Assembly: GCF_022201045.2 (NCBI RefSeq)
Contig: NC_068556.1
Coordinates: forward strand, 2,086,001-2,150,000
Source: Citrus sinensis
Lineage: Eukaryota > Streptophyta > Magnoliopsida > Sapindales > Rutaceae
DNA: 64,000 bases
Direction of reading: 5' to 3'
Below are positions 11,901 through 23,986 of the stretch, piece after piece; the first letter of the stretch is position 1, and the number at the start of each line of letters is the position of its first letter. The notes below the pieces were generated by a model. It ran no database searches, was not told the DNA's origin, and was given only the letters and a program-made list of their open reading frames with translations. The translations under genes were made by a program, and so were the position numbers.

Positions 11901-14900
11901 AATTAACAATCAAACCTTCTTGATCTGCGCTTGGATCTCTTATCACGCCTCTTACGTTTTTTATCCCGGCGTCTATCTCTTCTCTTTCCACGCCTATGTT
12001 TGTCTCTTTTAGAAGATCTCTTTTTCTTTTTACGTCTATCATCACTAGAAGAACTAACATCTGACGAAGAGGACATGTACGAGTCAGAATCGATATCAGA
12101 TTCAGATGATTCCGTCTCAGAATCTGAAGAGGTCTCTGAATCAGACGAGGAGTAACGTCTTCTCTTCCTCCTCTTATTTCTTGAAGATTTCTTGTGCTTT
12201 CCCTTCTTCCGTGCTTCATGATTGCCACCATCCAGGGAAGCATCCTTTCCTGCCCTCAATTTATTTCCTTTCTTTTTATCTGGCATATAGAGACCATCAA
12301 TTTAATACATGATATTGACAACTAATTCTCCAAAAGGAATGTACCACACAATTCAACAATGGGCTAGAATAGTTTTATTACCCTCGCTAACTTCACCACA
12401 ATTGATTATCTTCACTGTTACAGTAAGTCTCCCTTCTTCATCGCCAACATTTTCAATTTTTTTCAGTATCTCGTGTCCTTGCACAAGCTCCCCAAAAACT
12501 ACATACTTCCTGATAAAAATGACAGAACAGAGACTGGGTGATTTGATGGCACATTAAACAAACTGAAATAGAAAGAATTCATTCATAAAGTAGGATGTGG
12601 ACATAAATAATTCCATAATGAACATTCTTTAGTCAATAAATTTAACGGAACCAGCAAGCGGTTGCACGCACATACCTGTCAAGACTATGATTAGCCTTAA
12701 AGGTGATGATGAACTGAGAACCTAGTGTGTCACGATCAGCAATAGACATGGATAAAAGGCCAGGTCTATCATGTTTTAGCCTCGGTGACTCATCTGCAAT
12801 TATGCCGTGACTACCACTTGTTAACAGTAAAATCTATTATTACAGAAGAAACGTGAATCTAACCAAAAGAAAAACCACATAATATCAGAATATACATGCA
12901 AAGGCAATGCTGACAAATTTTAATGGCATAATAGATATGACAAATGAACATTTGATCATTTTTGACAGTCTGGAACTGAAATTCAAAATGCTCAGAATTT
13001 ATATCATGATAAATTGAAAATTGTGGTTAGATAAAGCTTATGCAGAAGCAGAAAAATGGCAAGAAATTCAACAATATACAAATGCCCGAGTTAAAACATA
13101 GGGTAAAAAAATATAGTATCTAAGCACACACTGCAGCCAAAAGAGGCATTCTGGAAGCACCTTGCGATTGGGCAAGTCAAACAAACGTTTCACAACCTGC
13201 TTGTCATACATAATCAGGAACCACTCAGATAATCAAATATGCACAAATCATAAATTATAAATACATACATCAATGAGCATATTGCAAATTATGCATTATT
13301 ATAAATGGGTCAAGCAAACTGTACAATTGCAATGTAATCTATACATTTATGAAAAAAATTTAATTAATTTATTTAAAATTTCCACAAATCAGATATCATG
13401 ATCCATGAGGTTATCCTTAGAAGATTGAAAGGGCAAGATAGAATTCTCACCAGGAAATTTCCCCTCATAAATGCTTTCTCCACTAGTCCCTACACCAAAA
13501 AATGAAATTGTTAGAGCCAATCAAATGCAAGAACTAGTAAGTTAAGCACAATTTCATAGTCAAAAGTGAACAAAAGCAGAAAATTCCCGCACAAGGGCTA
13601 AATTAAATCTCTTATGAAAATCACTGATGTTAATTCTGTTCAATTAAATTACAAATAAAATAGAAGTCACCAGGAGAACACAGCCTGAAAGGATGACACA
13701 AAGCAAACTCCCATGAAATAACTATTGCCCAAAAAAGAATGCATAGCATAATACCCAGCAAAAATCAGTACTCCAGTTACTTTCGAATACCTTCATTTTT
13801 TATAGCATATCTTTTCCCACCTCCAATAATAGCTTATCTAACAATCTTGCTATTAAGTCAGATTTCCCTCTGAATTGGCTATTGATGCACAGTGGTTCCA
13901 GAAAGAGCTCAGGATTCACATCCACTCCGCCACATTCATTACTGATAGTAGTAATGGGAAGGGAAGAAGGACCAGTAGGTATAATATCGTCATATATAAC
14001 TGATAAATAAATTTCCTTATGAGTTGATAACACATAACTTTAGACACTTATTACCACTTTGAATAAAAGAATAATAGATTATCAGCTTAACCTAAATAAA
14101 AAATAATAACAATACCTAAATTATGAACACAGTGAAATAACTACATCAAATGTACATGGAGATACAGAAGGAATGAAAAACTATGCAAACTATACGTACC
14201 ATCTCTTTTTACAAAGTCACCGCCCTGCAAAATACATTTAAAGTATTAGCACACTGGTAAGCAGAAGACATTTAACGTGTACAAAACTGGTTGGTCATGG
14301 TGAAGTTCAGTAAATTTTGAGTATAGCCAACTTAGTAAGTACAACCTTAAAACTACATCACAAGAAAAGCAGTCGTGACCATCAGCCCTGTGTCCTACAG
14401 CATAAACAATAGTAACTGACTAAAGCAACTGACTGAAAGACAGACCACTTCTAAGCCATGTTTAACAAGATAAGAAGAAGAAATTTCGAACTGATCAAAG
14501 TCGAAAATTAAATGTAAACAAGATAATCAACAAACCTCAGCCATGGAACCTTTAATGACACGATGGAAAAAGGACCCCTTGTAGTGCAATGGTTTTCCAG
14601 TTCTAGGACCAATTCCCTTCTCCCCTGAGAATTGATAAAAAAAAAAGAAAAATATCAGCAAAACAGAAAAAAAGGGGTTTATTACACCAGATAAATCTCT
14701 GATATAAGAATATCACGAGCAAAAATGCAATAATAGAAGCGACTGCACACGTGTTACCTGTACAAAGTGCTCGAAAATTTTCTGCAGTCTTGGGAGCAAT
14801 ATCAGAGAAAAGCTGTGTAATTGAAGGTTCATTCAATTAATTCTAGCTGCGGGCTGATATGTTTTGGGGGAAAAAATCACAGTAATCAATAAGTTAACAG

Positions 14901-15008
14901 CTGAAAACCAGGATGCGGCAACAATAATACCTCAAAAACCATTCTTTCAACAGGATCGCCATCAATTGAAACATCCATAAAAACGAGCAGACTCTTCTTC
15001 TTTGCCAT
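8985..15008 (-). CDS. CYP95: SR-cyclophilin, peptidyl-prolyl cis-trans isomerase CYP95-like
   Basis: Thirteen coding exons, all GT-AG and in phase: 14931-15008, 14758-14812, 14536-14624, 14200-14224, 13451-13489, 12676-12793, 12382-12509, 11916-12279, 11270-11388, 10637-10841, 9753-10553, 9503-9571, 8985-9303. The product is about 802 residues, close to Arabidopsis CYP95 and longer than CYP63. Residues 1-177 (exons 1-7) form a cyclophilin domain (start [43 protein letters not shown]). At the position of human CypA Trp121 the sequence reads HSLDRKY, so the cyclosporin-contact Trp is absent, as in other SR cyclophilins. Exon 8 is Lys/Ser/Glu-rich. Exons 11-13 are a long RS domain with repeated SRSPVR units. 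The family folds proline bonds and binds SR splicing factors in nuclear speckles. The exon 11 acceptor is a tandem NAGNAG site. Confidence 0.92.
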
Positions 15009-15670
15009 CTATGCTTTTCCAATATAACAAATCAAGCCAGTTTAAAAATCATCGAGGCAACGAAGTGAAGTTAGATTCCATGAATGAACATCAACAGCTA
15101 AAATAATTACTAAACATTACAAATAGCATCCAAATAGTTGCCCTGAGGTGCTAGAATGAAAAAACTACAAAAAAAAAAAAAGATAAACCCATTTAAAAGC
15201 TTCAATTGGGTCAAATCATCAGATAATTCCAATTCTTCCCCAATGTTAACCTACAACTGGTATAATCAAGTAAAACAACAGATCGAATCAAGCCAAAATC
15301 AGTAAGCCCTAGCTAAATTCCCACAAAACCCTAATTTAAAGGCAAATATTTTTTTAACAATAATTGAAAAACTAAATTAACCATTAATTAGATATACACT
15401 GAACAAAAGCATATAGATACAAATTCAATCTAAAAAAAAAGCCTTCTAGGTTACGCATCAGATAAATTAATACAAAAAAAAGGAAATAATTAATTAATTG
15501 AATTAAAATATTAATGTTTTAGAAAGAGAGGACGATCAGGAAACCCTACAAAATAAAATCACCTGAGAAACGCAGAGCCACACAAAAGAAAATGCAAAAC
15601 GATATGAGTTCAGTGAGCGAACCAGTTGAGTGAGTTTTAGAAAAGAAAAAGAAAACCTAATCTGCCTTTT
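15009..15670 (-). other. CYP95 5' UTR with likely leader intron
   Basis: On the minus strand the start codon follows GCATAG directly (an acceptor at 15009-15010). About 550 bases upstream there is a CTCAG|GTGATT donor (exon end about 15563) after a pyrimidine-rich leader beginning near 15665. This suggests a 5' UTR exon of about 100 bases and an intron of about 550 bases just before the ATG. No transcript evidence is available. Confidence 0.5.
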
Positions 15671-15829
15671 AAACGAGCCTAGGCCTAGCTGCTTCTACTG
15701 CCACGTGAAATTATTTGACTGTCCCTATATTTCGACATGGATTGTCTCTATTGCCCTTATCATTTCTTGCAATTCCATCCTCCCAAAGTAATTCGCATTT
15801 TCATTTTCTTATATGGTTCATAGAACAGA

Positions 15830-16460
15830 TAAAATTTGACATGATCCGATTACCGAATATGAACATAATACTAAATAAATAGATATGAATCATCAAATTT
15901 AATACGATTATTAAATTAAATGGGTCGGATTTGGGTTGACACAAATATTTTCTGTGTCGAGTTAGAGTTAAAATTCTTAACTCATTTATCTAAATAATGA
16001 CACGATTATATTTTATATTTTAAAATAATTTTTAAGTTCTTATCATTAAAACCTAAATATTAGATATGATTATCTTTTTTTTTTCGGAAGATGGACATAT
16101 ACATAGTGTTTTATTTATAAATTTTATATAAATTCAGAATTTTAATTGTGTAAGTGTATAAAATATTGATACACATGTATATTTTATAATATCGATATAT
16201 AATAATATTTACATATATATAATTTAAACTTTAAACAATATAAATGTGTAAAAGTTTGGGGGTGTGTAACATTTGTTAAATATATAAATATTAAATGAAT
16301 TATTGGGTAACCTGTTTATATTCCGTGTTAGGTTTGAATTTCAATATTTTGAGACAATTATTAAATGAGTCGTGTTTGAGTTGACTTAAATTTAATACAA
16401 CATGAAGCTGACATGACAAAAACATGATCCAATAACTCGTTTTGCCATCTCTAATAGTTA
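15830..16460. repeat. Decayed hAT-like nonautonomous element
   Basis: The right edge, read on the minus strand, starts TAGAGATGGCAAAACGAG (about 16456 downward), resembling the TAGGGATGGCAA ends common in plant hAT elements. Internally the block repeats phrases such as GACACGATTAT, GGGTTGACA and GAGTCGTGTTTGAGTTGAC. The left end and a target-site duplication could not be placed. Confidence 0.35.
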
Positions 16461-17252
16461 ATTGTTTTAGTAATTATTATTTCTATCATTATAAGTTTAC
16501 CCAAATAAACTTTTTTCCCATTGAAAAAAAAAATTCCGTTTATTATATGCAAAAAATTATAGATAAATTACTTGTAATCTTACCCGTCATTTACATTCGA
16601 AGAGTTCTACATGTTGTTTTAATAAAAAATTTAGGGGAATTAGGAGTTCCGAGGTTCAAATTTAGCTTGTAAAATTCGATTAAAATTCGATAAAATTAAA
16701 TTTTCATTACACTTGTGATAGGAGTGGACATCTTTTCAGAAAAATACTAAACAAAATGGAAGATGGACAAAAACAACTAAAACACTTGGTCGGAATTACA
16801 AGGTTAATTGATCATTTTTCAATTAACATGGTAAAACCAGCAGGATGTACCATTACTTCTATTTGAATTTCTCATTACTCTTTTTTCCAAATTGATCTGA
16901 TTTGTAGATTGGTTATAGTGGGGTTCAGAGTTTTATGAACTAAACAAAAATGGGATTCTCAAATTTGGATTGAAATTTGCTACTCTAGTTTCTGATGTTT
17001 GTGTTTGGCACAAATGTTATTGTTCCCCTTTCTTTCCTTTCATTAGTTTGATCAATTTTTATAGCCTTTCCAATCAAGATGTAAACCAATGCCTTTAGAA
17101 AAATAATAGTGGAAAAACAAACAATACAAAAGAGCAGTGCACATTATGTTCGACTATAAGTACTGAATACAGTGCATGCAAGTTCTTTACTTCTCTGCAT
17201 ATTCAACAAGAAACAATCAAGAAGTTGCAAACCAAACAGTTACTTCAATGCT
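16461..17252. other. Intergenic stretch 3' of the ammonium transporter
   Basis: AT-rich sequence with no supported gene. The open frame at 16442-16672 has no recognisable domain. Confidence 0.5.
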
Positions 17253-17258
17253 TTTATT
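17253..17258 (-). terminator. Candidate AATAAA polyadenylation signal of the AMT gene
   Basis: AATAAA on the minus strand, about 65 bases past the AMT stop codon. A suitable position for a near-upstream polyadenylation element, but such motifs are frequent in AT-rich sequence. Confidence 0.35.
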
Positions 17259-17323
17259 CTTTTATGAAATAAAAATATAAACATAATAAGCTTTCATTTC
17301 ATGTCATGTCATCTCAGCCCAAC

Positions 17324-18940
17324 TTAGGCAGCTCTATTCTTTGTACTGACCGGCAGTTCAACATCATATCTGGAATTCTCAGACCCGTCACCTTCACCCC
17401 AAATAGCATAAGCTTCTTCGCCGTGAGCAGCTTCATCCCCAATCTCCATATCCTCCTCAGACATTCTCAGAGGGACTAATATTCTTATGAAAAGACAGAT
17501 TAAGCTCGTGGTAGTGATGTTAAGTGCCACAACAAATAAAATTCCCAGCAGTTGAATTCCTATTTGTCGAAATCCAGTGGCAACTTTTCCCATATCAAAA
17601 CCATAAAAAAGGCCTACATATTGTGCATAGTAACCGTAAAACAAATAGTTCAGCTTTGGTTCTGCGAAGACACCAGTTAGTAATCCCCCTAGGCTGCCGG
17701 CAACAGCATGAGTGTGTAGAACTGCCATTGTGTCGTCAACTTTCTGTAGCATGGCGGATCTTTTGTGCACAACCATCATTGTGAACCACGGAATTGAGCC
17801 AGAGCATAGTCCCATTATAATTGCTGCCCATCCTTGCACAATCCCTATGTCACGTTCATTGTACAAGAAACATTTGTTTTTGTGTTAGGACTTTCAGCAA
17901 ATGTTAGCCAAACATATCGGCATAGGCTAAGGAATTATTAGTATTTGGATTTTGGACTTACCGGCTGCTGGGGTGATGCAAACTAGACCAGTGATCATGC
18001 CTTGAACAGCGCCAATGACAGAAGTTTTGCCAAAAAATATACGATCCAGCAAGAGCCAAGTGATCAAGCTTGTTGCGGTGCAGACATGAGTGTTTAAAAC
18101 TGCCAGGGAAGCATCCGTGCTTATGACATAAGGGTCTCCTCCATTGAACCCCGTCCATCCCATCCAGAGCAGCCCTGCTCCCGCTAACATTAGAAGGATA
18201 TTATTCGGAGGAAATCTTTCCCTGTCCCTGGTTAGACGTGGACCGACCTGCAATAAGATTTGAGAAGGAAAACAAGAAGTTATGTATTAACAAATTTGGC
18301 TGACAAAACTGAGCAAGTTTGTTTGAAAATATACCCAAAATGCGGCGGTGTAACCAGCAACTCCAGAAGATAGATGAATCACATAGCCGCCGGAGTAATC
18401 CAATAATCCTAGCTTGGAGAGCCAGCCATCGGGACACCATATACTGAAAGCTCCAATTGTGTACGAGAAAGTAAGCCATAGTGGGACAAACATCATCCAA
18501 GCGTAAAAATTCATGCGTCCCAACACGGCGCCAGCAATCAAAATCAAAGTGATTGCGGCGAAAACAAACTGGAAGTACACCATAGTCGCATTGGGAAACT
18601 TTCCAAGAAATGCCTTCTGAAGGAGATAATTTTCGCCTAAGGAAACATTTGGAGCTCCCCAGAATGCTATATACCTTTCGGTCCCAAAAGACATTCTGTA
18701 GCCCCAAAGAACCCAGCAAACAAGAACACAAGCAAATGCATAGAGTGCCATGAAAGCAGAATTCACTGCCCATTTCTTCTTCACTGCCCCTCCGTATAGA
18801 ATCACAAGCCCCGGAACACTTTGCATACCAACGAGTGTCGCTGCTGTGAGCTGCCATGCGTTGTCAGCTTTGTTCATCCATCCCGGACTTGCATCATCCG
18901 GGGCAAGATTTTCCGGGAGATAAAATGATGAATTGCTCAT
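17324..18940 (-). CDS. High-affinity ammonium transporter, AMT2/AMT3 clade
   Basis: Three coding exons, 18335-18940, 17962-18247 and 17324-17844, give a 470-residue protein. The start is ATG 18940; an upstream in-frame TTG at 18946 is not a start. The protein is rich in membrane helices, consistent with the usual 11, and carries the AMT signature [19 protein letters not shown] at the end of exon 1. The pore His is in VIHLSSG and another His lies in HTHAVAGS. The C-terminal cytosolic tail contains the conserved HGEEAYA segment, involved in trimer gating in the family. The short N-terminus and two introns favour the AMT2/3 group over the usually intronless AMT1. The family moves ammonium across the plasma membrane. 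Exon phases join cleanly at TGG|GTC and G|GG. Confidence 0.93.
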
Positions 18941-19007
18941 TTTCAACTCCCTGTCTCAACGTAGCAATCAATGGTTCACAGCGTCTCTAAAGTGACGCTT
19001 TGCTGAG

Positions 19008-19014
19008 TTTATAA
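19008..19014 (-). promoter_or_regulatory. Candidate TATA box of the AMT gene
   Basis: On the minus strand CAGTTATAAACTC lies about 70 bases upstream of the AMT start codon, leaving a short 5' UTR. A small inverted repeat (GCGTC...GACGC, 18981-18998) sits between it and the ATG. Confidence 0.5.
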
Positions 19015-20340
19015 CTGAGCTGTCTGTTTTGATTATCACGATAAGCTGTCTCAATGACGGAATCCTTTTTGTCATAATTTAAATCTTTAACCATATATAT
19101 TTTGTTTGAATTGGTTCCGTTAATTCGCCACATTGTTGCTGCATTTTCTTCACAGTTTCAGCGAGTACTCCAAGCCATTTAACGTTAATTTCAAAGATAC
19201 AAATAATTTGTAGCATATTCTTTTAGCATTTAGCTGTTTTTCAATATGGATCACCATTGCTGCATTGGCAGCTGTCTCCATCCTTGTGTATACATATTAC
19301 AAAACTTCGATCCGTATATCATTTTTGATCTTATTTAGAAGATCAGTTTGCTGTGCCTGAGATATAGCTATCTATCAAGCATAGAAAGGAAAGATACATT
19401 AAAAAAAATCATAAAAATAAAGCGCAACAACAACTTAGTCCCTAGTTTTTGATAGAATTACAACTAAAGGCATGAGGATGGGAGCTCACAAAACCAGGCT
19501 TACGTGGTAGTGAGGTGCGGCTTTTAAGTTATATATGTTGTGAGATAAAAGCAATACTTGTCAAGAAAAAGTTTATGAGATGTATGGTAAATAATATTTT
19601 CTGGTTAATTATTTATCTAAAAATTGAACAAATGAATGAGGTTAAAAAAAAAAAAGAAGTCTAGCAATTGGTCTGTGCTGCCATGTCCTAGTAAGCATTA
19701 CCAAATGTTCTAGGCAACTGGGAATCATAACAAAAAATACCCCAAAGTTATATTTAGCATAACAAAGATCATTTAGTTATATTTAGACTAAAATTGATTA
19801 GCAATATATAATTTGTACTACAAATATATTTTAATTTTGAGTATGTAGACTGTATAATGAATATAAAAAATTTGGACTAAAAGCATATGAAATAGATGAA
19901 ATCTTTTTTAAAAAAAGAACATATATTAAACATGTGCCACAAATATGACACGATTATTAAAGGAGATCTTAATATAATCAATTTTTAATCGTCCAAATTT
20001 AACACAACATGAATAATATAAGATACCAATTTAAATTATCAGCTTTTCTATTTTGTATTATCAAAATTCGTTAAGCAAAAGATTAGGTTTTTCTATTATT
20101 ACGCTTTAAATTAGGCAATTAGCTTGTATAGGTCTACTTATTTGCTTCATTAATTTTCATTAACAAGTCGAATTCTGAAAGAAATTGGACGGTAAGGGAC
20201 TAATGAAGAATTTAGTAGAATCAGGGACTCAGATGTAATTACCCAAACAGAAAAAAGTGTTAAGCCATAGATAGGGCCCAATTGATCTGTCGGCCAATAG
20301 GGTTTAAGGTTTTAGAGTTAAGCGGATTCAGTTTCAGTCC
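19015..20340. other. Intergenic region, divergent promoters of AMT and the DYW PPR gene
   Basis: AT-rich, with no gene supported. The last part (about 20330-20408) is CT-rich (repeated CTCTCTCT and GTCTCT) and looks like the 5' UTR of the PPR gene. Confidence 0.5.
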
Positions 20341-20420
20341 TGTTTTCTCTCTCTAAAACCATCGTTCTCTCTCTGTCTCTGTCTCTGTCGCTGTGTAAAT
20401 TTCTGGTTTTGAGTTTTCAA

Positions 20421-22742
20421 ATGTCCAGAAGTACAGCTTCGTTCCTCACAATCAGGTCTCTCACAGCTTTATCCAAGGTAAGCTCTTCTCTTACTTCTTG
20501 TGATTCAACCAAAACCCTATATTTATTGAAAAATCTCAGCACTGCTATCGAAAGATTTGATTTTCAAAACCCTAATGGATATTATGAAGATGATTCTTTC
20601 CAAAATGACCAACACCCTAATGGGTTTTGTACCGAGCAAAGCTCTGTAGACTTTCAGCAAAAACCAAATGAGCATGGTTTAAATCCCAATGGGGGTTTTA
20701 CGGAGAGGCGTGTAAATGACTATTGGGACAACCCCCTTAGACAAAATGGGAACTGTGGGTTTTATGGGCAAAATCATGGTGGTTTGAAGCAGAATAGAAT
20801 TGATAATTGTCAGAAAGCTAGTGGGGGTTATAGAGAAAGCTTTAGTAGTGAACAGCAGAGGAATATAGTTGGTGAAAATGGAAACTTTAAAGGCCATTAT
20901 CGGCAAATTGATGGGTATGGAAAGCAAAATTCGAATGGGATTTACGGGGAGAGTTCTAGGGGTTTTCAGCAGAATTCAAATGAGTTTTACCAGCATCATG
21001 CTGGGGTTAACAGTGAGAGCCATATAAATGAATTTCAGAATAATACTTTTCAGCAAAATGGAAACTTTAACGATTATGGTTGGTATAACAATGGGCAACC
21101 ACATCCAAACCTTAGTGGGGCTCAACCACAAATGTCAAGGAGTGGAGGTAATGCAAATGTGCAAAATCAGTATGGTCCTATTCATTATGGACCTGGAGAA
21201 GTGATGCAAAACCGTAATGGGTTTAATTCACAAAGATTTTCGGAATCACTGGGAAGCTTTAATGGTAATTGTATGCAGGACACTGGGCAGCATCAGCAAG
21301 CACTGAGTGGTCATTATTCTGGAAATTTTGGAATTCATCAGAACAGCCCAAGTTTCTATCAGCAGGACCAAAATGGTGGACAGTATCAGTGGGACCAAAG
21401 TCGTAGGCAGTATCAGCAGAATCCTAATGAAGGACAATACCAGTCCTACTCAGGGAATATTCAAAATGGGATGATGGCATCTCAAGTATTAAATAATTGT
21501 AAACATGAAGATGACTTTGCTGAGGCCTCTAGGAGTAGCCAAAATAATGGAACCCTTGAGCAGCTGGATGGTTTGGTTAAGGAGGGGAAAGTGAAGGAAG
21601 CTATAGAAGTTTTGGGGTTGTTAGAGAAGCAGTGCATTTCTGTGGATTTACCCACATTTTCACAGTTAATGCAGGCATGTGGGGATGCAAAAGCACTAGA
21701 AGAAGCAAAAGCTGTGCATGAACATGTTGAACGATTGCTGTCCCCTCTCAGAGTTAGCACTTATAACGGGATTTTAAAAATGTATTCAGAATGTGACTCT
21801 ATGGATGATGCGTTCAGTGTGTTTAGTAATATGACAGAGCGTGATTTGACTTCTTGGGACACTATGATAACTGGGTTCGCCAAGAATGGTCTTGGAGAGG
21901 ATGCAGTTGATATTTTCTCTCAGTTCAAGCAAGCTGGACTGAAACCAGATGATCAAATTTTCATTGGTGTTTTCTCTGCATGTAGTGCTTTGGGTGATGT
22001 TGTTGAGGGAATGCTGCACTTTGAATCAATGAGCAAGGACTATGGCATTGTCCCATCCATGAAGCATTATGTGAGTATAGTTGACATGCTGGGAAGCACA
22101 GGATATCTGGATGAAGCTCTGGAGTTCATCGAAAAGATGCCAATGGAGCCAGATGTTGATGTTTGGGAGAAATTGATGAATCTCTGTAGAATGCATGGAA
22201 ATTTAGAGCTTGGTGATCGTTGTGCTGAGATTGTAGAGCAGTTAGACCCCTCCCGCTTGAATGAAAAGTCAAAGGCAGGCCTTGTACCAGTTAATGCTTC
22301 AGAGCTTGCAAAAGAGAAAGAGAATAAGAAATTGGCAAGTCAAAATCTTCTAGAAGTAAGGAGCAAGGTCCATGAATATCGAGCTGGAGATACATCTCAT
22401 CCTGAGACTGATAAGATATATGCTCTGATTAGAGGTTTGAGGGCTCAGATGAAAGAGGCCGGTTACATCCCAGAAACGAGATTTGTGCTGCATGACATAG
22501 ACCAGGAAGGCAAGGAGGAAGCTCTTCTTGCTCATAGCGAGAGACTTGCTGTATCACATGGTCTCCTCAGCAGCCCAGCTCGTGCTCCTATTCGTATCAT
22601 GAAGAATCTTCGTGTTTGCGGTGATTGTCATAGTGCGCTGAAGATCATATCGAAAATTGTTGGCAGAGAACTGATTATACGAGATGCTAAGAGATTCCAC
22701 CATTTCAAAGATGGGTTGTGCTCTTGCCGGGATTATTGGTGA
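20421..22742 (+). CDS. DYW-class PPR protein, MEF8/MEF8S-like, organellar RNA editing
   Basis: Intronless, 773 residues from ATG 20421. The open frame extends upstream only to a TTG at 20409. The N-terminus is basic and Ser/Thr-rich and fits a mitochondrial presequence. Residues of about 50-350 are an unusual Asn/Gly/Gln/Tyr-rich low-complexity leader with repeated NPNG, QQN and NGNF motifs. A short PPR tract follows (about 370-590; for example TYNGILKMYSECDSMDDAF and SWDTMITGFAKNGLGEDAV), then E-type motifs, then a complete DYW deaminase domain. The deaminase has the HSERLA zinc/catalytic motif, the CGDCH motif and the C-terminal CSCRDYW. Proteins of this small Arabidopsis group (MEF8, MEF8S, DYW2) have few PPRs and can supply deaminase activity to other editing factors. 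Assignment to MEF8/MEF8S is strengthened by the neighbouring CYP95 and Tudor-like genes. The exact orthologue is inferred. Confidence 0.88.
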   Translation: MSRSTASFLTIRSLTALSKVSSSLTSCDSTKTLYLLKNLSTAIERFDFQNPNGYYEDDSFQNDQHPNGFCTEQSSVDFQQKPNEHGLNPNGGFTERRVNDYWDNPLRQNGNCGFYGQNHGGLKQNRIDNCQKASGGYRESFSSEQQRNIVGENGNFKGHYRQIDGYGKQNSNGIYGESSRGFQQNSNEFYQHHAGVNSESHINEFQNNTFQQNGNFNDYGWYNNGQPHPNLSGAQPQMSRSGGNANVQNQYGPIHYGPGEVMQNRNGFNSQRFSESLGSFNGNCMQDTGQHQQALSGHYSGNFGIHQNSPSFYQQDQNGGQYQWDQSRRQYQQNPNEGQYQSYSGNIQNGMMASQVLNNCKHEDDFAEASRSSQNNGTLEQLDGLVKEGKVKEAIEVLGLLEKQCISVDLPTFSQLMQACGDAKALEEAKAVHEHVERLLSPLRVSTYNGILKMYSECDSMDDAFSVFSNMTERDLTSWDTMITGFAKNGLGEDAVDIFSQFKQAGLKPDDQIFIGVFSACSALGDVVEGMLHFESMSKDYGIVPSMKHYVSIVDMLGSTGYLDEALEFIEKMPMEPDVDVWEKLMNLCRMHGNLELGDRCAEIVEQLDPSRLNEKSKAGLVPVNASELAKEKENKKLASQNLLEVRSKVHEYRAGDTSHPETDKIYALIRGLRAQMKEAGYIPETRFVLHDIDQEGKEEALLAHSERLAVSHGLLSSPARAPIRIMKNLRVCGDCHSALKIISKIVGRELIIRDAKRFHHFKDGLCSCRDYW

Positions 22743-23986
22743 TATATGGAATCCAAGGTGCATATTATGCCTCACCGTGTATTTAATGTGCTTATGTAAA
22801 TTGTCATGCCTTAGCCGATTTTTTAGAATCTAATTATTCATGATAACTAAAATATCTGAGAATGGAAAGCAATTCGATTCTTGTGGCTATTTGATTGGGA
22901 TGTAAAATATGTTGGGATTGCATCTTTATTATTGAGGATTCATATGACCTTTTATTGACTTGAGTTGGGATTAATTGCAAATCTCATGGCAGGTTCCCAT
23001 CATGCATTACTCAGTTGTGCGCATCTCCTAGGATAAGCCATCAAGCTTGAACACACAGCTCAAGAACCGCTAGTTAGAACTAGGAAGCAATGATTTTCAC
23101 TAGGGGGATATAATTTCAACTCTTTTCAGGCTGTTGGGCGCTGGCACGGATCGGGAGACGAATAGTAGAAAGAAGCTTCACGTCCAGCCACCTGCATTAT
23201 TCTTTGTAGTATGGCCATTTACGTATGATGGAACTTGTAAAATTTCACAATTTACATATATTTTTTTTGGATCTTTATCTCACCTATTTTATATTATGAA
23301 GAATTTTGTATCTGCATAACCACGTAAATACCTAGAAAAAGTTAAATAATATTGAAAAGTTTGAATCTGATTGGATTTTGATTCATCAAATAACCCAGAT
23401 TGATTGATCAATTTTGAGTCATTTGACTTAATTTATGCAGCGCAAGTTTCCTAATTATTGAACTGCATTTTGCGAACCAAACCCTATCGTCAGCTTAAGA
23501 TAGGGTTCAATGAAATTCTTTTTTGTTTTTTTTGGTATATTAAACTATTTTATATTCGAAAATCATATTGGGTTTCGACTAATCCAAATTTAAGCCGTGT
23601 AGGATCACAAGGACGGTAAAACTCTTCCAATAAGTATTTAACGCAGCTGCATTCTCAAGCTTCGAATTAAGAACCTTAGTTAAGGTAGAACAATCATTTG
23701 ACAACTGATCTACACGCTTGTTGGTAGTTCAATTAAATTCTTAGATAGCCAAAAGAAAGTCATTTGCAAAGAGCATGGCCAAACGCTGCGTTTTAAGCCT
23801 GCCATGAAACGACACCGCTGTATCTATCCAAGAACGAAAATACCCACTTTGATGCTTGATATTAGGGGTATTTTCGGGAGTTCACATAGATATTGGTTAA
23901 AATATTATTAGAATCTGAACTCTTCCTTCTCCATCCTTAAGCCCTACCCTGGTGAAGACTGGAGAAAACAGAGTGGGAGAGATCAA
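22743..23986. other. Intergenic region between the DYW PPR gene and DNMT2
   Basis: It includes the 3' UTR of the PPR gene. The open frame at 23134-23319 is unrecognised and not supported. The last part (about 23900-23986) is the likely leader of the downstream gene. No repeat stands out. Confidence 0.5.

Noticed and set aside
11931-12155. Leu/acidic plus-strand frame
   Set aside because: Antisense shadow of the Lys/Ser/Asp-rich CYP95 exon 8.
18941-18946. Upstream extension of the AMT frame
   Set aside because: The codon is TTG; ATG 18940 is the start.
20409-20420. Upstream extension of the DYW PPR frame
   Set aside because: The first codon is TTG; the first ATG is at 20421.
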